Positions 44,165-53,013 of a stretch of 64,000 nucleotides of DNA are shown here, one piece after another (the first letter of the stretch is position 1; every line of letters starts with the position of its first letter). Both the position numbers and the translations under genes were made by a program. The notes beneath the pieces were generated by a model that was not told where the DNA came from, ran no database searches, and saw nothing but the letters and a program-made list of their open reading frames with translations. Source of the stretch: Buchananella sp. 14KM1171. Lineage in GTDB: Bacteria; Actinomycetota; Actinomycetes; Actinomycetales; Actinomycetaceae. The stretch spans positions 496,001 through 560,000 of the forward strand of contig NZ_CP159981.1 in NCBI RefSeq assembly GCF_041380365.1. Direction: 5' to 3'.

Positions 44165-45127
44165 GGTGGCTCCTTTCGAACTGGCGGCGAGCGCCGCACC
44201 TCCAGCCTGTTAGGTCGGCGGAGCCAAACCAACGGCGCGTGCGTAAAGCGCGCTGGAGCCGGTTATCCCCAGGTCGGGCGCCGCCGCAGCCCCGCCCGCA
44301 CCGGTGGATAAGTGGGCGGTGCGGCGCCGGGGCTCGGTGGCTCATCTCGAAGAAGCGGGCCCCGACTCGACGTTTGACTGTTCAACTCGACGTTCGCCAG
44401 TTCAACTCGACGTTCGCCTGTTCAACTCGACGTTGCCACCCAAGCTAACGTCTAGATTCACCACCAAACGTCTAGATTCACCACCAAACGTCGAGACCGG
44501 ATACCGGGCCCTCGCAGCGCGGCCTCACTCTCTCGCACTCCCAGCCCGACATTCCACCCCTCAACTCGACGTTTGCCTGTTCAACTCGACGTTCGCCTTC
44601 TCAACTCGACGTTTGACTGTTCAACTCGACGTTTGACTGTTCAACTCGACGTTTCCACCCAAGCCAACGTCTAGATTCACCACCAAACGTCTAGATTCAC
44701 CACCAAACGTCGAGACCGGATACCGGGCCCTCGCAGCACGGCCTCACTCCCTCGCACTCCCAGCCCGACATTCCACCCCTCAACTCGACGTTCGTCCTTT
44801 CGACTCGACGTTCGCCTGTTCAACTCGACGTATGCGCCCCTCAGCCCGACGTTCCGGCGCTCAGTCTGGAATTCCCAACCAGCTCACACGAACCTGGCAC
44901 GCACCGTTTGGACGAGTCTTGGGGGCGAGCGGCAGGAATGCGCGCACGGTAAGGACTGTTTTCTTTTGAACTGAGCCCCGGCACTTGTCGGCCAGGACGC
45001 CACCCCGCCCTGCGCCCCTCGCCACCCCGCCTTTCGCCCCACGCCCAGGCATCGGAGGAAAAGAAAAGGGCGAGCCAACGCTGTCTGCGGCGGTCGCTCT
45101 GCCGGTCACCCGGCCCTTTCCAAAGCG
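44165..45127. other. 963-bp region without genes upstream of ssb
   Basis: No protein is supported. About 500 bp of it is a repeat array (44364-44870); the rest, up to tRNA-Arg, shows no feature. The array has period-20 runs, which would shift frame each copy, arguing against coding. Confidence 0.75.
44364..44870. repeat. Bidirectional CTCGACGTT repeat array
   Basis: Twelve copies of CTCGACGT in three runs with 20-bp period (four from 44366, five from 44565, three from about 44783), plus four AACGTCTAG and two AACGTCGAG, which are the motif's inverse. A 135-bp module starting CCACCCAAGC recurs with 219-bp spacing (44436 and 44655). Degenerate CCCGACATT/CCCGACGTT copies mark the ends. Confidence 0.9.
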
Positions 45128-45200
45128 CGCCCCCAGCAGGATTCGAACCTGCGACCAAGGGATTAGAAGGCCCTTGCTCTATCCACTGAGCTATGGAGGC
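45128..45200 (-). tRNA. tRNA-Arg (TCT anticodon)
   Basis: Minus-strand cloverleaf, acceptor GCCTCCA/TGGGGGC with one G-T pair, loop CTTCTAA (anticodon TCT, reading AGA), T loop TTCGAAT. CCA is not encoded. Confidence 0.94.
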
Positions 45201-45297
45201 TGGCGCCCGTTTAGAGCGAGCGCGCGTCGCGGCCCATTATGGCCCCTTTCCCGCGTGGCACGCACCCTCGCCGGCCCGAGGGATCAGAATTCTGCTC

Positions 45298-46689
45298 ATG
45301 ACCTCGCCTCTCCAGCCCGCCTCACCGGACTCCACCTCGGCCACGACGAACCCGGCCCCACCCACCTGCACCCCCGCCGCGCCGCACCCTTCCAACACCT
45401 CTACCGCCGACGCCTCTCCCGCCGCTCCGACACAGGCTCCCGCCGCGCCACACCCCGCCAACGCCACCACCCCCACCACCACCTCCCCCGCCCTCCCGCT
45501 GGGCACGCGCCGCCTGCGCATGGGCGTGGTGGGCGTCGGGGCGCGCGCTCCCCTGGCGCTGCACGCGCTGGACTGCCCGCACGGGGTGGACCTGGTGGCG
45601 GCGCTGGACCCGCACCCGCAGGCCGCCCGCCGCGCGCAGGACCGCCTGCGCCAACCGGTCCCGGTGGCCTCTACGTTGCAGGACTTCCTGTCCTTCGATC
45701 TGGATCTGGCCTTCGTCACCTCCCCGGACCACACTCACGAGGAGATCGCCCCGGCCCTGCTGCGCGCGGGCGTGGCGGTCTATCTGGAAAAGCCGCTGGC
45801 GATCACGCTGCCCGGTGCCCTGGCGATCCTGCAGGCGGCCCGCGAGTCCGGCACCGCCCTGTACGTGGGCCACAACATGCGCCACATGGCGGTGGTGCGC
45901 ACGCTGCGCCGCCTGATCCAGGAGGGCCTGGTGGGGCAGGTCAAGGCGATCTGGTGCCGCCACTTTGTTGGCCACGGCGGCGACTTCTACTTCAAGGACT
46001 GGCACGCAGAGCGCCGCTACACCACCTCGCTGCTGCTGCAGAAGGCGGCTCACGACATCGACGTGATGCACTGGCTGGCCGGCGCCTACACGCAGCGGGT
46101 CACGGCCTTGGGCGGCCTGACGGTGTACGGGGACGTGCCTTCCCGCGCGGACAACTCCGACCGGCTCATGACCGACTGGTTCGACCGCACCGCCTACCCT
46201 GCCACGCAGCAGACCGGACTGAACCCGGTGATCGACGTGGAGGACCTCTCTCAGGTCCTGATGCGCCTGCCCGGCGGCATGTTCGCTTCCTACCAGCAGT
46301 GCCACTACACCCCGGATTATTGGCGCAATTACACGGTTATCGGCACGCACGGGCGCCTGGAGAACTTTGGGGACGGCGCCGGTGGGCGCGTGGTGCTCTA
46401 CAACCACCGCACCAACTACAACGAGGCCGGCGACCAGGTTTTCCCCATTGCGGAGGAAGCCGAGGGGCACGGGGAGGCCGACGCCCTCACCGTGGCCGAG
46501 TTCCTTCGCTTCCTGCGCTTTGGCACGCCCACGGACACCTCTCCGGTGGCCGCCTACCACGCGGTCGCTACGGGCATCGCGGCCACGCTCTCGCTGCGCC
46601 AGGACGGCCAGCCGTACGACGTCGCCGCCCTGCCCGCCGATCTCGCGGCCTACTTCGAGTCGAACCAGGGCCGCAGCGCCCTCCCCTAG
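45298..46689 (+). CDS. Gfo/Idh/MocA-family oxidoreductase
   Basis: NAD(P)-dependent sugar or inositol dehydrogenase-like enzyme. After a 70-residue Thr/Ala/Pro tail the Rossmann fold starts LRMGVVGVGARAPLAL; the catalytic Lys is in VYLEKPLAI, and the C-terminal alpha/beta domain has HDIDVMHWLAG. ATG 45298; the true start may be later because the tail is non-domain. 463 residues. No sugar catabolic genes adjoin it, so its substrate is unknown. Confidence 0.88.
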   Translation: MTSPLQPASPDSTSATTNPAPPTCTPAAPHPSNTSTADASPAAPTQAPAAPHPANATTPTTTSPALPLGTRRLRMGVVGVGARAPLALHALDCPHGVDLVAALDPHPQAARRAQDRLRQPVPVASTLQDFLSFDLDLAFVTSPDHTHEEIAPALLRAGVAVYLEKPLAITLPGALAILQAARESGTALYVGHNMRHMAVVRTLRRLIQEGLVGQVKAIWCRHFVGHGGDFYFKDWHAERRYTTSLLLQKAAHDIDVMHWLAGAYTQRVTALGGLTVYGDVPSRADNSDRLMTDWFDRTAYPATQQTGLNPVIDVEDLSQVLMRLPGGMFASYQQCHYTPDYWRNYTVIGTHGRLENFGDGAGGRVVLYNHRTNYNEAGDQVFPIAEEAEGHGEADALTVAEFLRFLRFGTPTDTSPVAAYHAVATGIAATLSLRQDGQPYDVAALPADLAAYFESNQGRSALP

Positions 46690-46735
46690 GGTGCCGCCCC
46701 GCGTCCGGGCCGAGTGCTAGGGGCGGTAGGTGGGC

Positions 46736-46855
46736 GACGTCGGCCACCCACCTACACCACGAACCGGCCTCACTGGCCACAGGCCGGGCGGGGACGACGT
46801 CGGCCACCCACCTACGTCACGAACCGGCCTCACTGGCCACAGGCCGGGCGGCAGG
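46736..46855. repeat. 60-bp direct repeat, two copies
   Basis: 46736-46795 and 46796-46855 differ at few bases. Each contains GACGTCGGCCACCCACCTAC, related to the dispersed motif, and a hairpin GGCCTCACTGGCCACAGGCC. They end at the ilvA stop. Confidence 0.8.
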
Positions 46856-48097
46856 CTAGATGAGGAGGCGGAAGAGGTCTGACTCGCTGGGGATCTCCTC
46901 CACGTGCACCGGAGAGGCGTCGATGCGCTTGCGCAGGGCGGTGATGTCGCGCGGGTCGGCCAGTTCGATGCCCACCAGGGCAGGGCCGGTCTCGCGGTTG
47001 TTCTTCTTGGTGTACTCGAAGAGGACGATGTCGTCGTCGGGGCCAAGCACCTCGTCCAGGAAGTAGCGCAGCGCGCCCGGCTGCTGCTGGAACCGCACCA
47101 TGAAGTAGTGGCGCAGGCCCTGGTAGCGGGCCGAGCGCTCGGCGATCTCGTCGTAGCGGGAAAGGTCGTTGTTGCCGCCCGAGACCACGCACACCACCGG
47201 GCCCTTGGGCTCGAACGGCAGGCCGATGCGCAGCGCGGCGGACGCCAACGCGCCGGCCGGCTCCGCGATCACGCCGTCGGCGTGGTACAGGTCCAACAGC
47301 TCGGAGCAGACCGCGCCCTCCGGCACCGTCACGAACGGGATGTCCAGCCCCGCCACGATCTCGTAGGAGCGGTTACCCACGCGGGCCACTGCGGTGCCGT
47401 CCACGAAGTTGTCCACGCGGTCCAGCTCCACCGGGCGGCCCGCCGCGAGCGCCGCCTGCATCGAGGCAGCCCCGGCCGGCTCCACGCCCACCACGCGCGT
47501 CTGCGGGGCGTTTTGCACAAACCAGGCGGCGATGCCGGCCAGCAGGCCACCTCCGCCCACCGGCACCAGCACGGTGTCGATCCCCTCCGGCCCGGCGGCC
47601 TCGAAGATCTCCTGCGCCGTGGTGCCCTGGCCCGCGATCACGTGCGGGTCGTCGAAGGGGTGCACAAAGTTCGCGCGAGTCTCCATCGCGTGCAGCTGGG
47701 CGCGCGCGGAGGCGAGGTCAAAGTTGCCGTCCACGATCACCTGCTCCACCCACGGACCGCCGATCTCCGCGATCCGGTTGCGCTTCTGACGCGGCGTGTT
47801 GGACGGCAGGAAGATCTGCCCCTCCACCCCGAGGTCGTTGCAGGCGAATGCCACTCCCTGCGCGTGGTTACCGGCGGAGGCCGCCACGACGCCGCGCGCC
47901 CGCTGCTTTTCGCTCATCGCCGCGATCGCGTTGTAGGCGCCGCGCACCTTGAACGAGCGGCAGCGCTGCACGTCCTCGCGCTTGAGCAGCACCGGGAAGC
48001 CTGCCGCCTCGCTCAGGCGGTCGCTGCGCTCCAGCGGCGTCTCTTTGAGTACCCCGTCCAGGCGCTCGCGCGCGCCCGCAAAATCAAGCGCCGTCAT
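46856..48097 (-). CDS. ilvA: Threonine dehydratase (threonine ammonia-lyase)
   Basis: PLP enzyme converting threonine to 2-oxobutanoate for isoleucine. The PLP Lys is in CRSFKVRGAYNAI, the phosphate loop in VPVGGGGLLAGIAA and SAGNHAQGVA. The C-terminal 80 residues resemble a single short ACT-like regulatory domain (YFMVRFQQQPGALRYFLDEV), so feedback inhibition is possible. 413 residues from ATG 48097 with AAAGGG upstream. Confidence 0.93.
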   Translation of the reverse strand: MTALDFAGARERLDGVLKETPLERSDRLSEAAGFPVLLKREDVQRCRSFKVRGAYNAIAAMSEKQRARGVVAASAGNHAQGVAFACNDLGVEGQIFLPSNTPRQKRNRIAEIGGPWVEQVIVDGNFDLASARAQLHAMETRANFVHPFDDPHVIAGQGTTAQEIFEAAGPEGIDTVLVPVGGGGLLAGIAAWFVQNAPQTRVVGVEPAGAASMQAALAAGRPVELDRVDNFVDGTAVARVGNRSYEIVAGLDIPFVTVPEGAVCSELLDLYHADGVIAEPAGALASAALRIGLPFEPKGPVVCVVSGGNNDLSRYDEIAERSARYQGLRHYFMVRFQQQPGALRYFLDEVLGPDDDIVLFEYTKKNNRETGPALVGIELADPRDITALRKRIDASPVHVEEIPSESDLFRLLI

Positions 48098-48275
48098 ACC
48101 AGCCCTTTCGTGTCTATCCCGCTCTACAGAATAGTGCGCCCGCCCCGCCACGCCCTGCAGTGTCTCGCGGGCGGCCGGTGTCTGCAGGCGTCCCGGCGCG
48201 GTCTCGGGGCGCACCCGGCCTCCCGGCGCGCCTGGTATTCCCGGCTTCCCGGGCGGCGGGCATAAGCTAGGGGCC

Positions 48276-49010
48276 GTGAGTAGTAGCGAAAACGACCCGT
48301 TGGTGTGGATCGACTGCGAGATGACGGGCCTGGACCTGCAGCAGGACGCCCTGGTTGAGATCGCGGTGATCGTCACCGATTCTGACCTGAACCCGCTGGG
48401 TGAGGGGATCGACCTCATCATCAAGCCGCCGGCTGCGGCGCTGGAGGGCATGAACGACTTCGTCCGCAGCATGCACACCACCTCCGGGCTGCTGGAGGAG
48501 CTGGACGGCGGCATTCCCCTGGCGGAGGCGGAGGCCCGCGTGCTGGCGTACGTCAAGCAGTTCTGCCCCACCGAGCGCAAGGCAATCCTGGCCGGCAACT
48601 CCGTGCACACGGATAAGTCCTTCCTGGACCGCGACATGCCGGAGCTGATGAGCCACCTGCACTACCGGATCGTGGACGTCTCTTCTCTGAAGGAACTGGC
48701 CCGCCGCTGGTACCCGCGCGCCTACTACAACGCCCCCAAGAAGGAGGGCGGCCACCGCGCGATGGCGGACATCCTGGAGTCGATCCAGGAGCTTGCCTAC
48801 TACCGCGACGTGCTGCTGCCCGCCCCGCCCGGGCCCTCCATGACCACCTGCAAGCGGGCCGCCCGGCGCTTGCTGGCCGAGCGCGACCAGCGCGCCGCCG
48901 CTGCCGGCGTGGTTTTCGTCAAGGCTGGCGAAGCGATCGAGGCTGCCGAGGGGGCTGAGGCGCCGGCCTGCGGGTACGAGGCCGGAAAGCCGGCGGGGGC
49001 TGGCGAGTAG
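48276..49010 (+). CDS. orn: Oligoribonuclease
   Basis: DEDDh 3'-5' exonuclease degrading 2-5-mer RNA and pGpG. Acidic motifs WIDCEMTGLDL, NSVHTDKSFLDRDMP, IVDVSSLKELARRWYP and GGHRAMADI are in order. 244 residues, about 50 longer than E. coli Orn because of a C-terminal extension of low complexity. GTG 48276 is preceded by CATAAGCTAG without a ribosome site, so leaderless translation is plausible. Confidence 0.95.
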   Translation: MSSSENDPLVWIDCEMTGLDLQQDALVEIAVIVTDSDLNPLGEGIDLIIKPPAAALEGMNDFVRSMHTTSGLLEELDGGIPLAEAEARVLAYVKQFCPTERKAILAGNSVHTDKSFLDRDMPELMSHLHYRIVDVSSLKELARRWYPRAYYNAPKKEGGHRAMADILESIQELAYYRDVLLPAPPGPSMTTCKRAARRLLAERDQRAAAAGVVFVKAGEAIEAAEGAEAPACGYEAGKPAGAGE

Positions 49011-49441
49011 GTCTAAAGGCGAGGTGCCTGTTTTAGGTGGTGGCCGGGTGGACGACGTTCCGCCCGGCCGCTGCGTTAAGCACGGCCTACGGTAGGCGGC
49101 CGGGGCGGGGCAGCTCTGCTCGGGGCCGGTGTGTTCGGCAGGGCCGGGGAACCGGCGCGGCCCGGGCACCGGCGCGGGGTACTGCCCGTGCGCCGGCCCG
49201 CCAGTGAATCAGTGGGTCGTGGGACCGCCGCGTTCGGCACTGCCCGTGCGCTGGCGGCCCGCGCCCCCGGGAGCGGACGCGCTCACCCTGTCCAGTCACT
49301 GCCCGTACGCCGGCGGCCCGCTCCCGGGCCAGCGCCCTGGCCCGGGCCCCGCCCACCCGTGTGGCAGGGAATACACCGCCAGGATTTCCCTTTTCCGACC
49401 CCGGGGCGATAACATCTTCATTCGTTGCGCCATGCAACCCT
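49011..49441. other. 431-bp orn-tRNA-His intergenic region
   Basis: No gene. It holds one dispersed motif and three imperfect repeats of ACTGCCCGTGCGCCGGCGG (near 49182, 49239 and 49302). Confidence 0.6.
49047..49062 (-). repeat. Dispersed 16-bp motif, downstream of orn
   Basis: Reverse complement CGGAACGTCGTCCACC, 14 of 16 bases. Confidence 0.65.
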
Positions 49442-49518
49442 GGTGGGTGTAGCTCAGTCGGTAGAGCGTCTGGTTGTGGTCCAGAAGGTCGCGGGTTCGA
49501 GACCCGTCACTCACCCCA
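49442..49518 (+). tRNA. tRNA-His (GTG anticodon)
   Basis: Acceptor GTGGGTG/CACTCAC with the extra G at -1 (49442) opposite discriminator C (49515). Anticodon loop TTGTGGT (GTG) between TCTGG/CCAGA. CCA is encoded (49516-49518). Confidence 0.95.
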
Positions 49519-49525
49519 GGTAAGG

Positions 49526-49551
49526 CCCAGTCCGTGCGGACTGGGTTTTTT
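49526..49551 (+). terminator. Terminator 1 of tRNA-His
   Basis: CCCAGTCC-GTGC-GGACTGGG followed by TTTTTT. Confidence 0.9.
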
Positions 49552-49585
49552 CATGTGGTGAGTCCAGGCAGCTAAATGCGTGGTG

Positions 49586-49612
49586 GCCCAGTCCGTGCGG
49601 ACTGGGCTTTTT
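49586..49612 (+). terminator. Terminator 2, duplicate
   Basis: GCCCAGTCC-GTGC-GGACTGGGC followed by TTTTT. Same stem and loop as the previous one, about 60 bp later. Confidence 0.85.
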
Positions 49613-49740
49613 CATGCCCACCGGGTGCCGTGTGCTGGGCGGCAAGCGCACGAGGACCGGGCCACGCACGCGCCGGGGCTGGGCGGAGTCGGCGCGGGCT
49701 CGGGGCCTTATCGCCAAGGGGCGCGACGCAAATGCTAGTG

Positions 49741-49794
49741 CGGGGTACATGCGACCGCCCGGTGCCGTGCCCCCGATCGGTCGCATGTACCCCA
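49741..49794. repeat. 54-bp palindromic element, copy F (inverted)
   Basis: Arms CGGGGTACATGCGACCG (49741-49757) and CGGTCGCATGTACCCC (49778-49793); divergent centre. The flank GACGCAAATG is upstream, where the other copies have CATTTGCG downstream, so this copy is inverted. Confidence 0.85.
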
Positions 49795-50120
49795 ATGTCG
49801 CAAAAGTGCGGTCCGTGCCGCCCGGGCCCGGGGCCTACGGCCAGCGGCGCTAGGCGCACCTTCCCCGGTTGCGTTCTCGCAGCGCCCCTAGATCGGCTCC
49901 CTCACACTGCGGTTTCCCGTCGGCCCGGTGTGCGCTCAGTATGCTCTCGCCGGGGCAGGTACCTGCCCCGGCGCCGCCGGGTTCTGCGGCGGGATTGAGC
50001 CCCTGCGGCGAGCCCCGTCCTGGACGACGCCCCGCGCCGCATCCCGTCACCTCCGCTGCCGCGAACGCCAACATTGCGTGCGCGTTCCCGGCCTCACTCA
50101 TTCTCGGAAGGGCCCTGCCG

Positions 50121-51305
50121 ATGTTGGTCTGCCGTCTCAATCCCCAGCACGTCTATCCGGAGACTTACAGTCAGTGCCCGTGGTGTCAGCAGCAGGAGGC
50201 CCCGCTGAACTTCCCGCCTCCCACACAGCCTGCGGTCAGCCCGGCCCCGTTGGGCCCAGCCTCGGCGGCTACTCCTGTGCCGCCCCCGCCGGTGGCAGCT
50301 GCGGCTGCGCCGCCCGCAGCCCCGCAACCTGCCCCGGCCGCGCCTGCACTCCCGCCCCAGGCCCCGATCACTTCCCCGGTCCCGGCCCCGGTCTCGGCCC
50401 CGATCACTTCCCCGGTCTCGGCCCGCGAACCGGGCAAGAAGCGCGGCCTGATGGCCGCCATCATCGCCACGGTCACGCTGGCCGCCGTGGCTACCGGAGC
50501 GGTAGTTTGGCTCGTCAAGGGCCGCTCGGCTCCCGAGCCGCAGGGGGCTGCAGCCCCTACCGCTTCCTCCTCCCCCGCCGCACGCGAAACAACTCAGGCT
50601 GCGTCCGCAACACCCGCGACCACCACGCAGGTAGCCACGCCCACCCCCTCACCCTCGCGGACCAACCTGCGCCTGCCGGAGGCGCCATCGGCGCAACTGC
50701 AGGCTGGGGCAGAAAGCAGGTACTCGGAGAGTTACGCCGCACAAGTGACGGGCGTTTCCCAGGACGGTCTGAGCCTGAACGTGGACTTCACGGCCACGGG
50801 CCCGAGCGACCTGCGCCGGCCGGAGACTTCCTGCCTGATGATTGCGGGCGACGACGGGCAGTCCTACACGGCCCGCCTCGCCGACAGCGCCCTCACGACG
50901 GACACGACCGGTCACTTCGAGGGCACCTTGACCTTCCCGGCCCTAATCTCCGGGAGGTACACCTTCCTCTACTCCTGCCGAACCGACTACTCCGCGGCGG
51001 AGATCGGCACCGTAACCGTCCCGTCCGTCGGGGTGAGCCGCTTTAGCGAGGATTACTACGCGGTGGTGCTCGGTTACGACTACACCGACCTGTTCTTCGC
51101 GGCCCATGGTCGTTCCGATCTGCCTTCCCCCGAGACCAGCTGCATCGAGGCATACGCGGGCACCTACAACCCGCAGGTGACTATCGAGTCCCAGTGGTCC
51201 CCGGCGGACAAGACCCTGGTGGGCAAGATGAGCTTCATCCGCGAGGCAAAGTACTCCACCTTCCGGTACTCCTGCGCCGACTATACCGAGGTCTGGGTGG
51301 ACTGA
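50121..51305 (+). CDS. Unrecognised membrane protein: zinc ribbon, one membrane helix, duplicated extracellular domain
   Basis: No family is recognised with confidence. From ATG 50121 the N-terminus MLVCRLNPQHVYPETYSQC followed by PWC has a C-H-C-C spacing that suggests a zinc ribbon. A 65-residue Pro/Ala tail, one membrane helix (about residues 113-135) and a Ser/Thr/Pro stalk follow. The last 190 residues are two related domains of about 85-95 residues, each with SDL...PETSC and later a Cys after FxYS/RYS (TFLYSC, TFRYSC), so one disulfide per domain is likely. The frame is open to 49869 but that part looks non-coding. It is probably a surface receptor or regulator. Confidence 0.6.
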   Translation: MLVCRLNPQHVYPETYSQCPWCQQQEAPLNFPPPTQPAVSPAPLGPASAATPVPPPPVAAAAAPPAAPQPAPAAPALPPQAPITSPVPAPVSAPITSPVSAREPGKKRGLMAAIIATVTLAAVATGAVVWLVKGRSAPEPQGAAAPTASSSPAARETTQAASATPATTTQVATPTPSPSRTNLRLPEAPSAQLQAGAESRYSESYAAQVTGVSQDGLSLNVDFTATGPSDLRRPETSCLMIAGDDGQSYTARLADSALTTDTTGHFEGTLTFPALISGRYTFLYSCRTDYSAAEIGTVTVPSVGVSRFSEDYYAVVLGYDYTDLFFAAHGRSDLPSPETSCIEAYAGTYNPQVTIESQWSPADKTLVGKMSFIREAKYSTFRYSCADYTEVWVD

Positions 51306-51462
51306 TCGCGTGCCAGCACGGCCACTACCTCCTGGCCGCGCCCCGCGCGCGGCCGGCATCGCTTGGCCGCGCGCCCGCCCCGCACTCAGCACGCATTAGC
51401 GACTTGAGGGGCCGCCAGCGGCTTTACAGCCCCGGCGGCCCCCTCAGCCCATCTTTGGCGTT

Positions 51463-52380
51463 CTACCAGAACACGCGCTGGGCGATGGCGTCGGCGAAGT
51501 TGCCCACGGCCTCCGGCACGGCGCCCAGGTAGAGGGAGCCGTCGATCAGGGAGACCTCCATGACGTAGAAGGAGCCCTTGCCGTCGGGCACCAGGTCGAT
51601 GCGGTTGAACAGCAGCTGCATGTCTCGGCCCACGGTTTCCTTGATGTAACCGTGCAGCACGCTGCGCACGCGCTCACCGAAGTTGCGCTCGGCCTCGGTT
51701 ACCTCCCGCACCTGCACGGCAGTCTCCCGCTGCACCTCTTCCACGGAGCGGAAGGAGGGGTGGAGCATGGCCTGCTTGGAGACGGCGTGGGAGATGAGGC
51801 CGTTGAAGAAGACCAGGGAGATCTCACCGGCGGTGTCGATGGTCTCCAGGTAGCGCTGCACCATGACGGTGCGGCCCTTGCGAAGCTGGCGCACGGCGTG
51901 CGTGATCGCTTCCATGCGGCTCTTGGCGTCGGTGGAGGTGTAGCGGCCCGTACCGCGACCGCCGGAGGAGATGGCGGGCTTGACCACGAAGTCGCCCTGG
52001 GCGGGGAAGCGGCAGTGCACCTGGTGCTTGGTCAGCCCGGCGTCGGGCTCCAGCCAGGTGGTGGGGATGGTGGGCAGCCCGCGCGCCTCCAGCTCCTGTA
52101 GATAGTGCTTGTCCGTGTTCCACGCGAGCACGGGTGCCTGGTTGAGCAGGCGCGGGATGGAGCCGGCCCACTCGATGAACTGGGAGCGTTTTTGCGCGTA
52201 GTCACGCACTCCGCGCACCACTACGACGCCCGCGTCGCCCCAGTTGACGCTAGGGTCGTCCCACACTGCCACACGCGGGTCCATGCCGCGCTCGGCAACT
52301 GCGTCCAGGAGCGGGTGCTCCTCGCCGTCTAGGTTCGGTTGATCTGCGCTGGTTGCAAAGGTCACCACAGGCTTGCTCAT
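51463..52380 (-). CDS. ATP-grasp superfamily ligase-like protein
   Basis: Predicted carboxylate-amine ligase of about 305 residues. The ATP-grasp region includes DFVVKPAISSGGRGTGRY (glycine-rich loop) and VQRYLETIDTAGEISLVFF; the metal site is in LLFNRIDLVPDGKGSFYVMEVSLIDGSLYL (in part). Similar proteins occur as DcsG-like or RimK-like enzymes. Neighbours give no pathway hint. ATG 52380. Confidence 0.75.
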   Translation of the reverse strand: MSKPVVTFATSADQPNLDGEEHPLLDAVAERGMDPRVAVWDDPSVNWGDAGVVVVRGVRDYAQKRSQFIEWAGSIPRLLNQAPVLAWNTDKHYLQELEARGLPTIPTTWLEPDAGLTKHQVHCRFPAQGDFVVKPAISSGGRGTGRYTSTDAKSRMEAITHAVRQLRKGRTVMVQRYLETIDTAGEISLVFFNGLISHAVSKQAMLHPSFRSVEEVQRETAVQVREVTEAERNFGERVRSVLHGYIKETVGRDMQLLFNRIDLVPDGKGSFYVMEVSLIDGSLYLGAVPEAVGNFADAIAQRVFW

Positions 52381-52442
52381 TCTCTAACCGTATCGCGCTG
52401 CGGCTAGACTTTGCACCGTTATCTACTGCCAAGGACGGAGTA

Positions 52443-52841
52443 ATGGATTTCTCTCAGCGCCGCAACTACCGCTGGGCGGTCGGCCTCACGATCACTGTTT
52501 GCGCCCTGGTGGCGGCATTTGGCGGCGGATACGTTGCTCTGTACGACGAGTTCTGGGGCGCCGTCGTCATCGTCTCTTGCTTCCTAGTGGGCCTGATTCT
52601 GTTCTACCGGATGCGCGACGTTCACCGTGGCGTGCGTAAGACCTTGTTTGGTGACGTGTCGGCCGCGTGGAACCGCGACCGCGACGCGGGCATTGCTCGC
52701 CCCACGTGGCGCGCCAGCAAGGCTCCCGTCGCCAGGGAGGAGCAGAAGCAGGCTCGACCCTCGACGGCCGGACTGTCCAAGAAGGCCGCGCGGCAGCGGG
52801 CCCAGGTCGAGGCCGCACGCCGCAGCCAGCAGAAGGACTAA
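52443..52841 (+). CDS. Small two-helix membrane protein, unknown function
   Basis: 132 residues. Two hydrophobic helices (about 11-33 and 40-60), then a basic, charged cytosolic tail ending in KKAARQRAQVEAARRSQQKD. ATG 52443 has GGACGGAG upstream. No family recognised. It is divergent from the ATP-grasp gene. Confidence 0.7.
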   Translation: MDFSQRRNYRWAVGLTITVCALVAAFGGGYVALYDEFWGAVVIVSCFLVGLILFYRMRDVHRGVRKTLFGDVSAAWNRDRDAGIARPTWRASKAPVAREEQKQARPSTAGLSKKAARQRAQVEAARRSQQKD

Positions 52842-52857
52842 CTCTCGCGAATGCGCG

Positions 52858-52884
52858 GCGGGCCGAGCAAAACGCCCGGCCCGC
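52858..52884 (+). terminator. Terminator of the small membrane protein gene
   Basis: 8-bp stem GCGGGCCG/CGGCCCGC with an 11-base loop AGCAAAACGCC, just after the stop. Confidence 0.5.
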
Positions 52885-53013
52885 TCCCACGTGCTGCCCC
52901 TGACCCGCTAACTCAAGCGCCCTGGCCCGGCAGCCGGATTGGCTTTGGGAGCATGCTCCCGACCACCGCTGCAACCTGTCGAGGCCCGGCAGCTCCCCGC
53001 GCACGGGGCGCAA

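Noticed and set aside
44304-44636. A 110-residue open frame in the CTCGACGTT array
   Set aside because: The 20-bp period is not a multiple of three, so frames rotate between repeats; no start site or homology.
44364-44870. CRISPR array
   Set aside because: Repeats are 9-20 bp without unique spacers, occur in both orientations, and no cas genes are near.
49869-50120. N-terminal extension of the membrane protein
   Set aside because: The 84 residues are low complexity and have no ribosome site; a start at 50121 begins at a plausible zinc ribbon.
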